A stretch of 42,305 bases of DNA from JANNRA01 sp031401035 (GTDB lineage Bacteria; Desulfobacterota; Binatia; HRBIN30; CADEER01): assembly GCA_031401035.1 (NCBI GenBank), contig JANNRA010000033.1:1-42305 (forward strand). Reading direction: 5' to 3'. The notes below the pieces were generated by a model that worked only from the letters and a program-made list of their open reading frames with translations, had not been told where the DNA came from and did not search any database. Positions within the stretch are counted from its first letter, which is position 1, and each line of letters opens with the position of its first letter. The position numbers and the translations under genes are program-made. Positions 8,437 through 16,648 of the stretch are shown here, one piece after another.

Positions 8437-9507
8437 ATGGTCTCGCTGGTGACGGGCGCGGCGGGCTTCGTCGGTCAGGCGGTGGTGCGGCGGCTGCTCG
8501 CCGACGGCGAGCGGGTGCGGGCGCTGGCGTTGCCGGGCGAGCGGCGGCTGCCGCAGTTGCGGGCGTTGGCGGCGGAGGTGGTCGAGGTCGACATCACCGA
8601 CGCGGCGCGGCTGGCGCCGCACCTGGTCGGCGTCGAGCGCGTCTTCCACGTCGCCGGGCTGGTGCACGGCTTTCACCCCTGGGCGCGCTATCGCGCCCTC
8701 AACGTCGGCGGCACCCAGACCGTCGCCCGCGCCGCGCAGGCCGCCGGCGTGCGGCGCCTGGTGCACGTCAGCACCAGCGATGTGTTCGGCATGCCGCCGC
8801 GGCGCGCCGTCTCGACGCCGACCTTCGACGAGGCGACGCCGCTGTCGCCGTGGCGCGAGCCGTACCCCGACACCAAGATCGAGGCGGAGCGGTGGCTGTG
8901 GCAGTTCCACCGCGACAGCGGCCTGCCGGTGTCGGTCATCTACCCCTGCTGGGTCTACGGCCCCGGCGACGAGGCGCTCTTTCCGGGCTTCGCCGAGGCG
9001 CTGCGCGACGGCCATCTGGTCTTCTGGCAGCGCGACACGCGCCTCGCCTGGGTACACGTCGACAACCTCGCCGACGCCATCGTGCTGGCCGGCACTGATC
9101 CCGCCGCCGTCGGCCACGGCTACCTGGTGCATGACGACGCCGACGGTCCAACCCTCGAAGAGGTCTGCGCGCGCCTGGCCGAGATCCTCGCCGTGCCCTT
9201 CCGGCCGCGCTACGTCCCGTACCCCGTCGCCCTCGCCGCCGCCGCCGCGCTGCAGGCTGCCTGGCGCGTCCTGCCGCTGCGCGGCGCGCCGCCGCTGCTC
9301 ACCAACGACGTCAAGTCCTTCGGCCATCGCTGGCGCTTCTCCAACGCCCGCCTGCGCGCCCTCGGCTGGACGCCGCGCCTGCGCACCGCTGACGGCATGG
9401 CGCAGGCATTCGCCTGGTTCGCCAGCCGGGCGGAGGGCGCGGCCCCGTCACCGCCATCCAGCGCTGCGGCGCGGGGCTCGACACCAACGTCCACTTCCAT
9501 ACCCTGA
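8437..9507 (+). CDS. Extended SDR: NAD-dependent epimerase / 3-beta-hydroxysteroid dehydrogenase-like
   Basis: 356 codons from ATG at 8437. It opens with the dinucleotide-binding motif VTGAAGFVGQAVVRRLL, then VFHVAGLVHGF and VHVSTSDVFG, and the catalytic Tyr-Lys pair in YPDTKIEAE. IYPCWVYGPGD and WVHVDNLADAI are typical of extended SDRs. Members epimerise sugars or reduce/oxidise hydroxyl groups of sterols and related compounds. It is fourth in the co-directional run after the ADC-like, GMC and ALDH genes, so an oxidoreductase step on the same compound is more likely than sugar epimerisation, but this is inferred. The last 25 or so residues (Ser/Pro/Ala-rich) lie beyond the fold and may be a shifted tail. 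Confidence 0.85.
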   Translation: MVSLVTGAAGFVGQAVVRRLLADGERVRALALPGERRLPQLRALAAEVVEVDITDAARLAPHLVGVERVFHVAGLVHGFHPWARYRALNVGGTQTVARAAQAAGVRRLVHVSTSDVFGMPPRRAVSTPTFDEATPLSPWREPYPDTKIEAERWLWQFHRDSGLPVSVIYPCWVYGPGDEALFPGFAEALRDGHLVFWQRDTRLAWVHVDNLADAIVLAGTDPAAVGHGYLVHDDADGPTLEEVCARLAEILAVPFRPRYVPYPVALAAAAALQAAWRVLPLRGAPPLLTNDVKSFGHRWRFSNARLRALGWTPRLRTADGMAQAFAWFASRAEGAAPSPPSSAAARGSTPTSTSIP

Positions 9508-9708
9508 CTGCAGCGCCGGAGAGCGCGGCGCAGCGGTCGAGCCAGTCGATCGCCGGCCCGGCCAGTGTGTCATCGGAATCGAAGAGGACGCCGTCGACCT
9601 GCAGCGAAGGTTTGTCGCCGCGCCCTTGACAGTCTGCGCGGCGGGGCGGATCGTCCGGCACGCGCGGCGCGGGCAGGCCCGACGAACCCAGTCAGACGAG
9701 GAGGTTCC

Positions 9709-9966
9709 ATGCAGCGGTTCCCCATGTTTCTGGTGGCGGTACTCATCTCGGTTCCGGCCCTCTGCCAGGCGGGCGACACTCGATACCTGGCTGGCTGCGC
9801 CGACGACGCGGCGGCGGTCAAGGGCGATCCGGGCGGTGCGTCCGCTGACCAGGTCGGCGCGGACGGCGCAACGGCCGACGAGCGCGGCACCGTCAAGGGC
9901 TCGAAGAGCAACAGCAGCGAGCGCGGCACCACCGTCAAGAGTTCAAAGAGCAACTCGTCGGAGTGA
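9709..9966 (+). CDS. Small exported protein with C-terminal Lys/Ser/Asn repeat
   Basis: 85 codons from ATG at 9709, with a good GACGAGGAGG ribosome-binding site. MQRFPMFLVAVLISVPALCQAG is a clear signal peptide, probably cleaved after CQA or AG. The mature protein is about 60 residues, without a recognisable fold. It ends in two near-identical units, ERGTVKGSKSNSSE and RGTTVKSSKSNSSE. I do not recognise a family. The repeats are very polar and likely disordered. A longer in-frame start at 9565 exists but lacks a signal peptide and a ribosome site. Confidence 0.65.
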   Translation: MQRFPMFLVAVLISVPALCQAGDTRYLAGCADDAAAVKGDPGGASADQVGADGATADERGTVKGSKSNSSERGTTVKSSKSNSSE

Positions 9967-10118
9967 TCGGGACAAGTCACGCCGCGTCCGCACCCGCGGT
10001 GCGCCGCTTGCGTGCGATGCGCGGGCGGCGGGACCCGCCGGCGCCGGTCCCGGTCTGTGCCGTTGACCCGCTGTCCTGCCTGCAGTACGGCCGCGGCGAG
10101 CGTGCGCGGAGGCTTGAG

Positions 10119-11006
10119 ATGATGCGACGGTGGAACTATCGCGGACTGGTCGTGATCGGAGCGTTGTTGACGACGGCCGGTTGTGGAGTCGACATCATGG
10201 TGACGGCCCCCAGCGTCGCTCCGGCGGGGCAGACGCAGTCGATCCAACTCAAGGTGACGAACATCTCGGCCTGCCCGTTGGCGAACATCGAGGGTGGTTT
10301 GGGTGCAGACTTGCTGCTGGCCCCCTACGTGCCTGCGAGTGCGGTCGAAGAGTCGCCGCTGCTATTCTTCTGCGAAATCGGCAATGCACCGCCCGCCTAT
10401 ACGGCCTCAGCCAGCCTGTCCGGCGCGGAGCAGGCGGCGACTGCCGCCGCGGCCCGCGAGCAGGTCATGCAGATCATCGCGGCGGCCGGCGCCACGGCGA
10501 CGACCTGCAGCGGCAGCGGCGTCGTCTGCGGGACCGACGCCGAGGAGGCGGGGAGTAGCGTCGGCTGCGTGCTGCCGCCGCTCGCGCCGGGCGCGATGGC
10601 CAGCCTGGACTGCCAGGCAACGGTGCCGGTGACCAGCACCGGCAAGGTCTACACGCTGGCCTTCGTCAACCTGATCGCGGCGGGGGTCTGCAAGGCGGGT
10701 GTCGGGCAGGGCGCGGCGTGCGCCGACGACGCGGCCTGCGGTGTCACGGGCGTCTGCGGCGACGGCATCTGCCAGGGGGGCATGAACGCCGGCAACGGCT
10801 GCGACGATAGCTCCGAGTGCGGCCTCCAAGGCACCTGCGTCCTGTGCGATCAGGACACCGGATTCGGCTTCGGCTGCGCCGAGGCCGAGGTGGTAGCGCT
10901 GCCACCCGCCCCGGCGCCGGCTGCCGCACCCTGGGCCCTGGGGGCGGGACTGGCGGCACTGCTGACCGTCGCCGCCGGACAGCTCTACCGCCGTTCGGCG
11001 CGCTGA
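10119..11006 (+). CDS. Cys-rich lipoprotein with C-terminal membrane anchor, unknown function
   Basis: 295 codons from the first of two adjacent ATG codons, with GCGGAGG a few bases upstream. The N-terminus GLVVIGALLTTAGCGVD has a lipobox (TAGC). The body has a conserved-looking beta-rich part (residues about 25-190) and then a Cys-rich knot: CKAGVGQGAACADDAACG, CGDGICQGGMNAGNGCDD and CVLCDQ. Such CGDGxCQxG units are common in large exported proteins of uncultured deltaproteobacterial lineages. The C-terminus is a Pro/Ala spacer, a hydrophobic helix (WALGAGLAALLTVAAG) and QLYRRSAR, resembling a sorting tail of the PEP/MYXO-CTERM kind. Having both a lipobox and a C-terminal anchor is unusual. 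Function unknown. Confidence 0.75.
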   Translation: MMRRWNYRGLVVIGALLTTAGCGVDIMVTAPSVAPAGQTQSIQLKVTNISACPLANIEGGLGADLLLAPYVPASAVEESPLLFFCEIGNAPPAYTASASLSGAEQAATAAAAREQVMQIIAAAGATATTCSGSGVVCGTDAEEAGSSVGCVLPPLAPGAMASLDCQATVPVTSTGKVYTLAFVNLIAAGVCKAGVGQGAACADDAACGVTGVCGDGICQGGMNAGNGCDDSSECGLQGTCVLCDQDTGFGFGCAEAEVVALPPAPAPAAAPWALGAGLAALLTVAAGQLYRRSAR

Positions 11007-11080
11007 GCCGTCGCGTCAGCCGGCCGCCGGCCACCACCGCGGCGCCGCCGCCGGTTTCGCCGTGTCCTGACGGCGGCGCA

Positions 11081-11932
11081 TCATCGCAGGTCGACGCCGG
11101 TGTCCAGGAAGACGCGCGCGAAGTAGTCCGCCTCGGACACGATGCCGCTGAGGCCGACCCACTCCGCGTCGCTCAGGGCGGCGCGCCAGCCGATGAACGG
11201 CAGCGCGTCCGGGCCGACCGGGAAGCGCAGGCGCGCGTCGTCGGTCTCGATCAGGTAGCGGAACAGCTCGGCGACCAGCGACGGCGCCGCCGTCGGCTTG
11301 TTGGGGTTGCCGAAGAACCTGTGCATCCGGCGGCCATGCGGATACGCCGTCGTGGGGTCATAGGCGGGCAGGTTGGTCGTCGCCATCGCCGTGTCGATGA
11401 TGCCGGGCTCCACCAGGGCGACGCGGATGCCGAAGCCCTTCACCTCCTGCGCCAGGGCCTCGCTGAACCCCTCGAGGGCGAACTTCGACGCCGTGTAGGC
11501 GCTCTCCGCGAAGAAGGCGATGCGCCCGGCGATCGAGGTGACGTTGATGATGCACCCCGCGCCGCGCTGGCGCATCGACGGCAGTACCTGCTTGATGCAG
11601 CGCACGGCGCCGAAGTAGTTCGTCTCCATGACGCGCCGGAACTGATCGAGGCTCTCGTCCTCGACGGCGTTGATGCTGAGAATGCCGGCGTTGTTGATCA
11701 GCACTTCGATGGAGCCGCGCATCTGGCCGAACACCTCGGCCACCGACGCGTCGTCGTCCACATCCAGTGGTAGGACCGTCAGCGGCAGCTTGGCGGTCCT
11801 GGCGATCTGCTCGAGCTCCGAGGCGCCCGGTGTACGCATGGTGGCGATCACCTCGTGCCCGGCGCGCGCCAGGAACAGCGCCGCCTCGTAGCCGATTCCC
11901 TTGCTCGTTCCCGTGATCAGGATCTTTGCCAT
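11081..11932 (-). CDS. Classical short-chain dehydrogenase/reductase
   Basis: 283 codons from ATG at 11932, with GAGGAG upstream. It has the cofactor motif TGTSKGIGYEAA, the NNAG motif in VLINNAGIL, a catalytic Ser in INVTSIAG, and Tyr-Lys in SAYTASKFALEG. The length and C-terminus fit the classical SDR fold. It should reduce or oxidise a hydroxyl/keto group with NAD(P)(H). The YTASKFALEGFSEAL region is close to the SDR group that includes 17-beta-hydroxysteroid- and retinol-type enzymes, but substrate cannot be read from sequence. It stands alone, facing away from 10119-11006, and the histidine kinase gene upstream runs the same way. Confidence 0.9.
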   Translation of the reverse strand: MAKILITGTSKGIGYEAALFLARAGHEVIATMRTPGASELEQIARTAKLPLTVLPLDVDDDASVAEVFGQMRGSIEVLINNAGILSINAVEDESLDQFRRVMETNYFGAVRCIKQVLPSMRQRGAGCIINVTSIAGRIAFFAESAYTASKFALEGFSEALAQEVKGFGIRVALVEPGIIDTAMATTNLPAYDPTTAYPHGRRMHRFFGNPNKPTAAPSLVAELFRYLIETDDARLRFPVGPDALPFIGWRAALSDAEWVGLSGIVSEADYFARVFLDTGVDLR

Positions 11933-11989
11933 CGTCGTCTCCTCAGACTGTCATTCTCAAGCGCACGGGCGTCGCGCAATCGGTGCAGC

Positions 11990-13492
11990 TCACGCGCGGC
12001 GAACGCCTGCACCGCACGCCGAATCGCCGCCGAGCGATTCGGCAGATCCGCCGAAGACTCCATGCCCGCCGCGCCACGCCGCTGGCAGGGTGAAGCGGAA
12101 CGTTGCGCCGGCGTCGGCCGGCAGCGCCTCCAGGCGGCCGCCGTGCGCTTCGATGATCGAGCGGCTGATGGAGAGGCCCATACCGAGGCCGTGCCGCTTG
12201 GTGGTGAAGAAGGGAGCGAAGACATCGGCCGGCGGCCCCGGGAGGCCGGCGCCGTTGTCGCTGACGGCGACGGCGACCGCGCCGGATTCAGTCGTCGTGC
12301 GCAGGACAACGCGGCGGGCGCCGGCGCTGCCGGCCGACGCTTCGATGCCGTTGAGGAGCAGGTTGATCATCACCTGCTCGATCTGCGTCGGGTCGCCCGC
12401 CACCGCCGGCAGGGCGCCGGCGAGTTCGAGGTCCAGCGCGACGCTGTGCTGGCGCGCCTCGCTCTCGAGCAGGCGCGCGCTCGCCTGCGCCAGCGCATTG
12501 ATGTCGAGAGCCTCCTGGTGCGGCTCGTCCTTACGCATCTGCTCGCGCAGGCGGCGGATGATCTCGCCGCCGCGCAGCGCTTCGGCGGCGATCTGTTCAA
12601 TCACCGGCAACAGCGCCGCCGGCGTGACGGTCTCGGCCTGCAGGCGGCGCACGGCGCCCTGGGCGAAGTTGGCGATGGCGCCGAGCGGCTGGTTGATCTC
12701 GTGCGCCAGGCCGGCCGCCATCTCGCCCATGGTGCCGAGGCGCTGCACATGCGCCAGCTCGGTCTGATGCTGGCGGTGCAGCTGTTCGTCGCGCTTGCGC
12801 TGGCTGATGTCGCGGCTGAACACCGTCGCCCCGACGACACGGTCGCCGGCGCGGACGGGATGGAGCGCAACCTGCGCGTGGCGGACCCCGTCGGGCGCCT
12901 CGACGGCGAGCTCGACCTGCACCGCTTCGCCGGCGAAGGCGCGGTCGTGGAGGCCGCGGACGACCTTCCAGACGCGCGCCGACTCGTCGCGAAACGGCGA
13001 GTCCGGCGTGAAGGCGGCGCCGAGGTGGATACCGAGGCGGTTGCGGGCGATGCGGTTGATCACGTTGACGCGCCCGGCGCGGTCGACCGACCAGATCGCA
13101 TCGGTGGTGTTCTCGATCACCGATTCGAGCTCGGCGGTGCGCGCCGCGACACGCTCCTCGAGGGCGGCGTTGAGCTGCGCCAGGCGCGCCTCGGCGCCGC
13201 GCCGCCGCTGATTCTCCGCCTCGAGCACGCGTCCCTGGCGCCGCAGTTCGGCCGAGAGGACCAGCGACGCGACGAGCGCCACGACGACGGCGCCCGCCGA
13301 CTGCAGGGGCACCGCGGCGAGGCCGCCGTCGACCAGCGCGGCATTGGCGACGATGGCGGCGCCGCACAATCCCGCCGCGGCGCTCTGCGCCGCCATGCCC
13401 CACGGCATGGTGGCGCCGACGGCGAGGGCGAGAACGAGGCAGAACAGGGCGGCGATAAGTCCGCTGCTCCTCGGCGACGTCGAAAAGGGCAA
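11990..13492 (-). CDS. Membrane-linked PAS sensor histidine kinase (orphan)
   Basis: About 500 residues. The N-terminus has two or three hydrophobic segments (residues 11-80), then a coiled-coil (residues 85-125), a PAS domain (about 122-230, ESVIENTTDAIWSVD) and a HisKA/HATPase core. The phospho-accepting His264 lies in AGLAHEINQPLGAIANF, with N-box VMINLLLNGIEA, G1 VSDNGAGL, F-box FFTTKRHG and G2 LGMGLSISR. This is the FixL/DctB-type HPK4 group. No response regulator lies nearby. The longest open start is TTG at 13492, and the frame is open back to a stop at 13538-13540 without ATG or GTG. The membrane region is short for the group, so the start may be wrong or the 5' end lost. Confidence 0.88.
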   Translation of the reverse strand: MPFSTSPRSSGLIAALFCLVLALAVGATMPWGMAAQSAAAGLCGAAIVANAALVDGGLAAVPLQSAGAVVVALVASLVLSAELRRQGRVLEAENQRRRGAEARLAQLNAALEERVAARTAELESVIENTTDAIWSVDRAGRVNVINRIARNRLGIHLGAAFTPDSPFRDESARVWKVVRGLHDRAFAGEAVQVELAVEAPDGVRHAQVALHPVRAGDRVVGATVFSRDISQRKRDEQLHRQHQTELAHVQRLGTMGEMAAGLAHEINQPLGAIANFAQGAVRRLQAETVTPAALLPVIEQIAAEALRGGEIIRRLREQMRKDEPHQEALDINALAQASARLLESEARQHSVALDLELAGALPAVAGDPTQIEQVMINLLLNGIEASAGSAGARRVVLRTTTESGAVAVAVSDNGAGLPGPPADVFAPFFTTKRHGLGMGLSISRSIIEAHGGRLEALPADAGATFRFTLPAAWRGGHGVFGGSAESLGGDSACGAGVRRA

Positions 13493-13551
13493 GCGGCCGC
13501 CCCGCCAAGCGCTGGCGCGAGGGCTGGCCGCCGCCGACTACCGCCGCCGGG

Positions 13552-14049
13552 TCACGGGCCGCAGTTGCCGCCCGGGACGTTGTTGACGGCGTCGACCGCG
13601 CCGTTCAGGGCGGCGCTGAGTCCGTCCTTCAAAAGCGCGTTCAGCGGCCCCTTCTTCTCGGCGCTGGCCAGCACCTTGCCGATGCAGGCGACGAAGAAGG
13701 GATCGGTGCCGCCGGCATCGGGCGGCGCCGTCACCGGCAGGTGGCAGACCGAAGCGTCCGTCAGCCCGCCGTTGCCCTTCTTGTTCTTGAAGTCGGCCTC
13801 GCAGGCGCCCATGCATTTCAGGGATGCGAGCGCGAACTTGCCGTAGCGGGCCGACTCGGCAAGGCAGCTCGCATTGTCGGTGCAGCCGGTGAGGACGGGG
13901 ATGATGCTCCCCTGCAGGTTGACGGTCGCCCGCGTTCCCGTGTCACCGAGGGTGAAGTCCTGGTACGCCTGCAGGTTGGCGCACGGCTGCGGCCCCGCCG
14001 TGACCGGATCGCAGTCGCCGGGGCAGCCGATGCTCTGGTAGGTGAGCAC
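13552..14049 (-). CDS. Cys-rich exported-type protein, 5'-truncated
   Basis: 165 codons from GTG at 14049. The frame is open only to a stop about 60 bases further upstream, with no ATG and no signal peptide. It has about ten Cys (CPGDC, CANLQ, TGCTDNASC, SLKCMGACEADF, VCHLP, VACIGK, NCGP), a pattern of exported disulfide-rich proteins. The Lys/Ala helical stretches (ARYGKFALASLKC) resemble the Cys-rich N-terminal domain of the sulfatase at 39922-41931. Because a disulfide protein with no signal peptide is unlikely to work, I think it has lost its 5' end, now replaced by the leader of the divergent gene at 14122. It may be a pseudogene. Function unknown. Confidence 0.5.
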   Translation of the reverse strand: MLTYQSIGCPGDCDPVTAGPQPCANLQAYQDFTLGDTGTRATVNLQGSIIPVLTGCTDNASCLAESARYGKFALASLKCMGACEADFKNKKGNGGLTDASVCHLPVTAPPDAGGTDPFFVACIGKVLASAEKKGPLNALLKDGLSAALNGAVDAVNNVPGGNCGP

Positions 14050-14121
14050 TCCGGCCTTCTTGGAGAGGTCTCGTGCGCGAGCATGGGCGGATGCCCGCCG
14101 CGTCAGCTACTGTCGGGCGCA

Positions 14122-14829
14122 ATGGCACACAGCACTCATCGCTTGAGGCCGTTGGCGGAAAACCTCTGGGTCGCCGACAGGCCGCAGTATTTCTACGGGC
14201 TGCCGGTCGGCACGCGCATGACCGTGATTCGCCTGTCGGGCGAGCGGTTGCTGCTCCACTCCCCCGTGCCGCTGGATGCCGCGCTGCGGGCCGAGCTCGA
14301 TGCGCTCGGACGGGTCAGCTACGTGGTCGCGCCCAATCGGCTGCACCACCTCTACGCCGGGAACGTCGGCAGGGACTATCCGGCGGCGCGGCTGTGGATC
14401 GCCCCGGGGCTCGATCGCAAGCGCCCCGACCTCGCCTACGTCGCGGTGCTCGACGACGATCCGCCCGAGGAATGGTGCGACGAGGTGCGGCAGATCTTCT
14501 TCCGCGGTCGCCCGTACGAGAACGAGGTGGTGTTCTTGCACGCCGGCAGTCGCACCCTGGTCCTCTGCGACCTGGCGTTCAACTTCGGGCCGACGGCCGC
14601 GGCGCCGACGCGGTGGCTGATGAAGCTGCTGCGCAGCTACGGGCACTTCGGGCCGTCCACGCTCGATCCCTTGCTCATCCGCGATCGGGGCGCGGCGCGC
14701 GAGAGTCTCGAACGTATTCTCGCTTGGGACTTCGACCGCGTCGTCGTCGCGCACGGCGATATCCTGGAGAGCGGTGGTCGCGAAGCGCTGCGCGCGGGGT
14801 ACGCCTGGCTCCTCGCCCGCAGGGAGTAA
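14122..14829 (+). CDS. DUF4336 family protein (metallo-beta-lactamase-like fold)
   Basis: 235 codons from ATG at 14122. The sequence follows the DUF4336 pattern throughout: LAENLWVADRPQYFYGLPVGTRMTVIRL at the start, VAPNRLHHLYAG in the middle, GPSTLDPLLIRD, and a C-terminal VVVAHGDILESGGREALRAGYAWL. The family is related to metallo-beta-lactamase hydrolases but lacks a full HxHxDH metal site, and no member I know has an assigned reaction. No signal peptide. It is divergent from the truncated Cys-rich gene, with about 70 bp between starts. Confidence 0.8.
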   Translation: MAHSTHRLRPLAENLWVADRPQYFYGLPVGTRMTVIRLSGERLLLHSPVPLDAALRAELDALGRVSYVVAPNRLHHLYAGNVGRDYPAARLWIAPGLDRKRPDLAYVAVLDDDPPEEWCDEVRQIFFRGRPYENEVVFLHAGSRTLVLCDLAFNFGPTAAAPTRWLMKLLRSYGHFGPSTLDPLLIRDRGAARESLERILAWDFDRVVVAHGDILESGGREALRAGYAWLLARRE

Positions 14830-14833
14830 ACCG

Positions 14834-15013
14834 TCAGCGCGCCGGCGGGCGCTCGATCTTGTCGCCGGCGACGCTGCCGCACTGCGTGCAGACGTAGTCG
14901 AACTTCTCGCCCTCGCTCAACACCAACAGCAGCCGCTTGCGCTCCGGCTGCGCCGTGCGGCAGGTCGGGCAGAGGAGCAGCGACGCTTCGAGCTGGTCGA
15001 ACTGCTTGGCCAC
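14834..15013 (-). CDS. Small zinc-ribbon protein
   Basis: 59 codons from GTG at 15013 (VAKQFDQLEASLLL). It has two Cys pairs, CPTC at 15-18 and CTQC at 42-45, spaced as in a four-Cys zinc ribbon. The upstream AGGAAC could serve as ribosome site. A longer in-frame reading (to 15403) is low-complexity and overlaps the methyltransferase, so I prefer the short form. Zinc ribbons of this size usually bind nucleic acid or protein. No role can be assigned. It converges with 14122-14829, and the two stops are about 5 bp apart. Confidence 0.6.
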   Translation of the reverse strand: MAKQFDQLEASLLLCPTCRTAQPERKRLLLVLSEGEKFDYVCTQCGSVAGDKIERPPAR

Positions 15014-15124
15014 GCTGCCGTTCCTGACTGAACGCCGCCCGCAGCACAATGCCGGCCGGTGGCGTGACCCCGATCGGCGTCCGCTGCTGTTCGCCTCTGT
15101 TTCGCGATAACACTTGCACCCGTC

Positions 15125-16162
15125 ATGGTGACTCCCCTGCTCGAGGCGGCGATCGCGGCGCGTGCGCCGCTGGTCGACGCGGCCCACGAGACGGCATTCC
15201 GGCTGCTCAACGGTTTCAGCGAGGGGCTGCCGCAGCTGGTCCTCGACGTCTACCGGCGCTGTCTGCTGCTGCACGACTACACGCCCGGTGGCGACCCTCA
15301 GCTGACCGCGCAGGCGCTTGCCACGGCGCGCGCGCAGCTGCCGTGGCTCACCAGCGCGGTGGTGAAGGTGCGCGACGGGGCGCCCGCGGCGCGTAATGGG
15401 CACGTCGTCTTCGGCGCGCCGGGCGACCTACCCGACAGAGTGCTCGAGCACGGCGTGTGGTACGCGCTGCAGCTCACCCTGCACCGCGACGCCTCGTTGT
15501 ATCTGGATACTCGCCCCCTGCGCACCTGGGCGAAGGAGCGGCTGCGCGGCGCACGCGTGCTCAACACTTTCGCCTATACCGGTAGCCTCGGCGTGGCGGC
15601 GCGTGCCGCACCGTGCGGGCAGATCATCAGCACCGACGCCAACCGCCAATTTCTGGCGATCGCCGAGGCGTCGTTCGCCCTGAACGGGTTCGACGTGCCG
15701 CGGCGCGACGTGCGCGTCGACGACTTCTTCTCAGTCGTGGCGCGTCTCAAGCGCGAACAGGCGCTCTTCGACTGCGTCTTCGTCGATCCGCCGGTGTACG
15801 CGAAGAGCGACAACGGCGTCGTCGATCTGCAGGCCGGCATGGGCGCCCTGATCAACAAGGTGCGCCCGCTGGTCGGCCACGGCGGCGCGCTGGTCCTGGT
15901 CAACAACGCCGTCTTCGTCTCCGGCGCGGCGTACCAGGGGCTCCTCGACTCGCTCTGCGACGGAGCCTACCTCAGCCTCGAGACGCGCATCGACGTGCCG
16001 GCGGACTGCACGGGCTACCTCCGCGTCACCGCGCCGCCGGCCGACCCGGCGCCCTTCAACCACTCGACCAAGATCGCCATCCTGCGCGCGACGCGCAAAG
16101 ACGGCCGCCGCGCCGAGGCGGCCATCGGGCTGCAGGCCGCCGGCGGCCGCACTGCGACGTGA
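15125..16162 (+). CDS. Class I SAM-dependent methyltransferase, RlmI/RlmK-like rRNA methyltransferase
   Basis: 345 codons. Residues 1-60 (AHETAFRLLNGFSEGLPQLVLDVYRRCLLLH) match the domain that precedes the methyltransferase in the YccW/RlmI group. SAM motif I is VLNTFAYTGSLGVAA, motif II is IISTDANRQFL, and the catalytic loop is VFVDPPVYAKSDNG, which fits base methylation in RNA. The C-terminus has PFNHSTKIAILRA. The PUA domain that RlmI carries at its N-terminus is absent, as in several short homologues. It probably methylates 23S rRNA, but the target base cannot be read from sequence. No ribosome site stands out before ATG at 15125. Confidence 0.82.
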   Translation: MVTPLLEAAIAARAPLVDAAHETAFRLLNGFSEGLPQLVLDVYRRCLLLHDYTPGGDPQLTAQALATARAQLPWLTSAVVKVRDGAPAARNGHVVFGAPGDLPDRVLEHGVWYALQLTLHRDASLYLDTRPLRTWAKERLRGARVLNTFAYTGSLGVAARAAPCGQIISTDANRQFLAIAEASFALNGFDVPRRDVRVDDFFSVVARLKREQALFDCVFVDPPVYAKSDNGVVDLQAGMGALINKVRPLVGHGGALVLVNNAVFVSGAAYQGLLDSLCDGAYLSLETRIDVPADCTGYLRVTAPPADPAPFNHSTKIAILRATRKDGRRAEAAIGLQAAGGRTAT

Positions 16163-16220
16163 TCGGCGCCGCGATCGTCGGTGTCGATCTGCGCGAAGAT
16201 CTGTCCGGCCCGCCATCGCC

Positions 16221-16622
16221 TCAGGCCCAGGGATCGTAGGTGCCGAAGCTCCAGACCTGACCTTCGGGGTCACGCGCGCAGTACTCGCGCGAGCCGTAGT
16301 CCGTGTCGCGCGGGCCGTAGACGATCTCGGCACCGGCGGCCGCGGCCCGCGCGCAGTGCGCGTCGGCGTCGGCGATGACGACGTAGACGCCGCCGCTATT
16401 GCCGCCGAGCGTGCGCACGGTCGTGACGATCTGTCCCCATTCGTCGTCGCGCGCCGACCCGCACATGATCATGCCGGTGCCGCAGGAGAGCTGGGCATGG
16501 GCGACGGTTCCGTCGTCGCCCGGCACGACGAAGTGGCGCGCGAAGCCGAACGCGTCGCACAGCCACTCGATCATCCGCGGCGCATCCGCATAGCGCATGG
16601 TCGCAATCATGGTGCTCGTCAT
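16221..16622 (-). CDS. VOC (glyoxalase/bleomycin-resistance) family protein
   Basis: 133 codons from ATG at 16622, with GGGAGG upstream. It shows the beta-alpha-beta-beta-beta unit: MIATMRYADAPRMIEWLCDAFGFARHFVVPGDDGTVAHAQL, a middle VYVVIADADAHCARAAAAGAEIVYGP, and an end DYGSREYCARDPEGQVWSFGTYDPW. The last motif is typical of PhnB-like and glyoxalase-like VOC proteins. The family covers metal-dependent lyases, isomerases and drug-binding proteins, and no specific activity can be assigned. The amidohydrolase-like lipoprotein gene lies just upstream (gap about 26 bp), so both may be one transcript. Confidence 0.85.
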   Translation of the reverse strand: MTSTMIATMRYADAPRMIEWLCDAFGFARHFVVPGDDGTVAHAQLSCGTGMIMCGSARDDEWGQIVTTVRTLGGNSGGVYVVIADADAHCARAAAAGAEIVYGPRDTDYGSREYCARDPEGQVWSFGTYDPWA

Positions 16623-16648
16623 GGCGGTGGTCCTCCCGGGGGCGATGC

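Noticed and set aside
9500..9661. Minus-strand frame with DGVLFDSDDTLAGP, like a HAD phosphatase motif
   Set aside because: The motif stands alone, the rest of the frame is low-complexity and overlaps the end of the SDR gene, and there is no ribosome site. At most a decayed fragment.
11855..13846. Plus-strand frame of 663 codons over the histidine kinase
   Set aside because: Antisense shadow of high-GC coding DNA; the minus frame has all kinase boxes.
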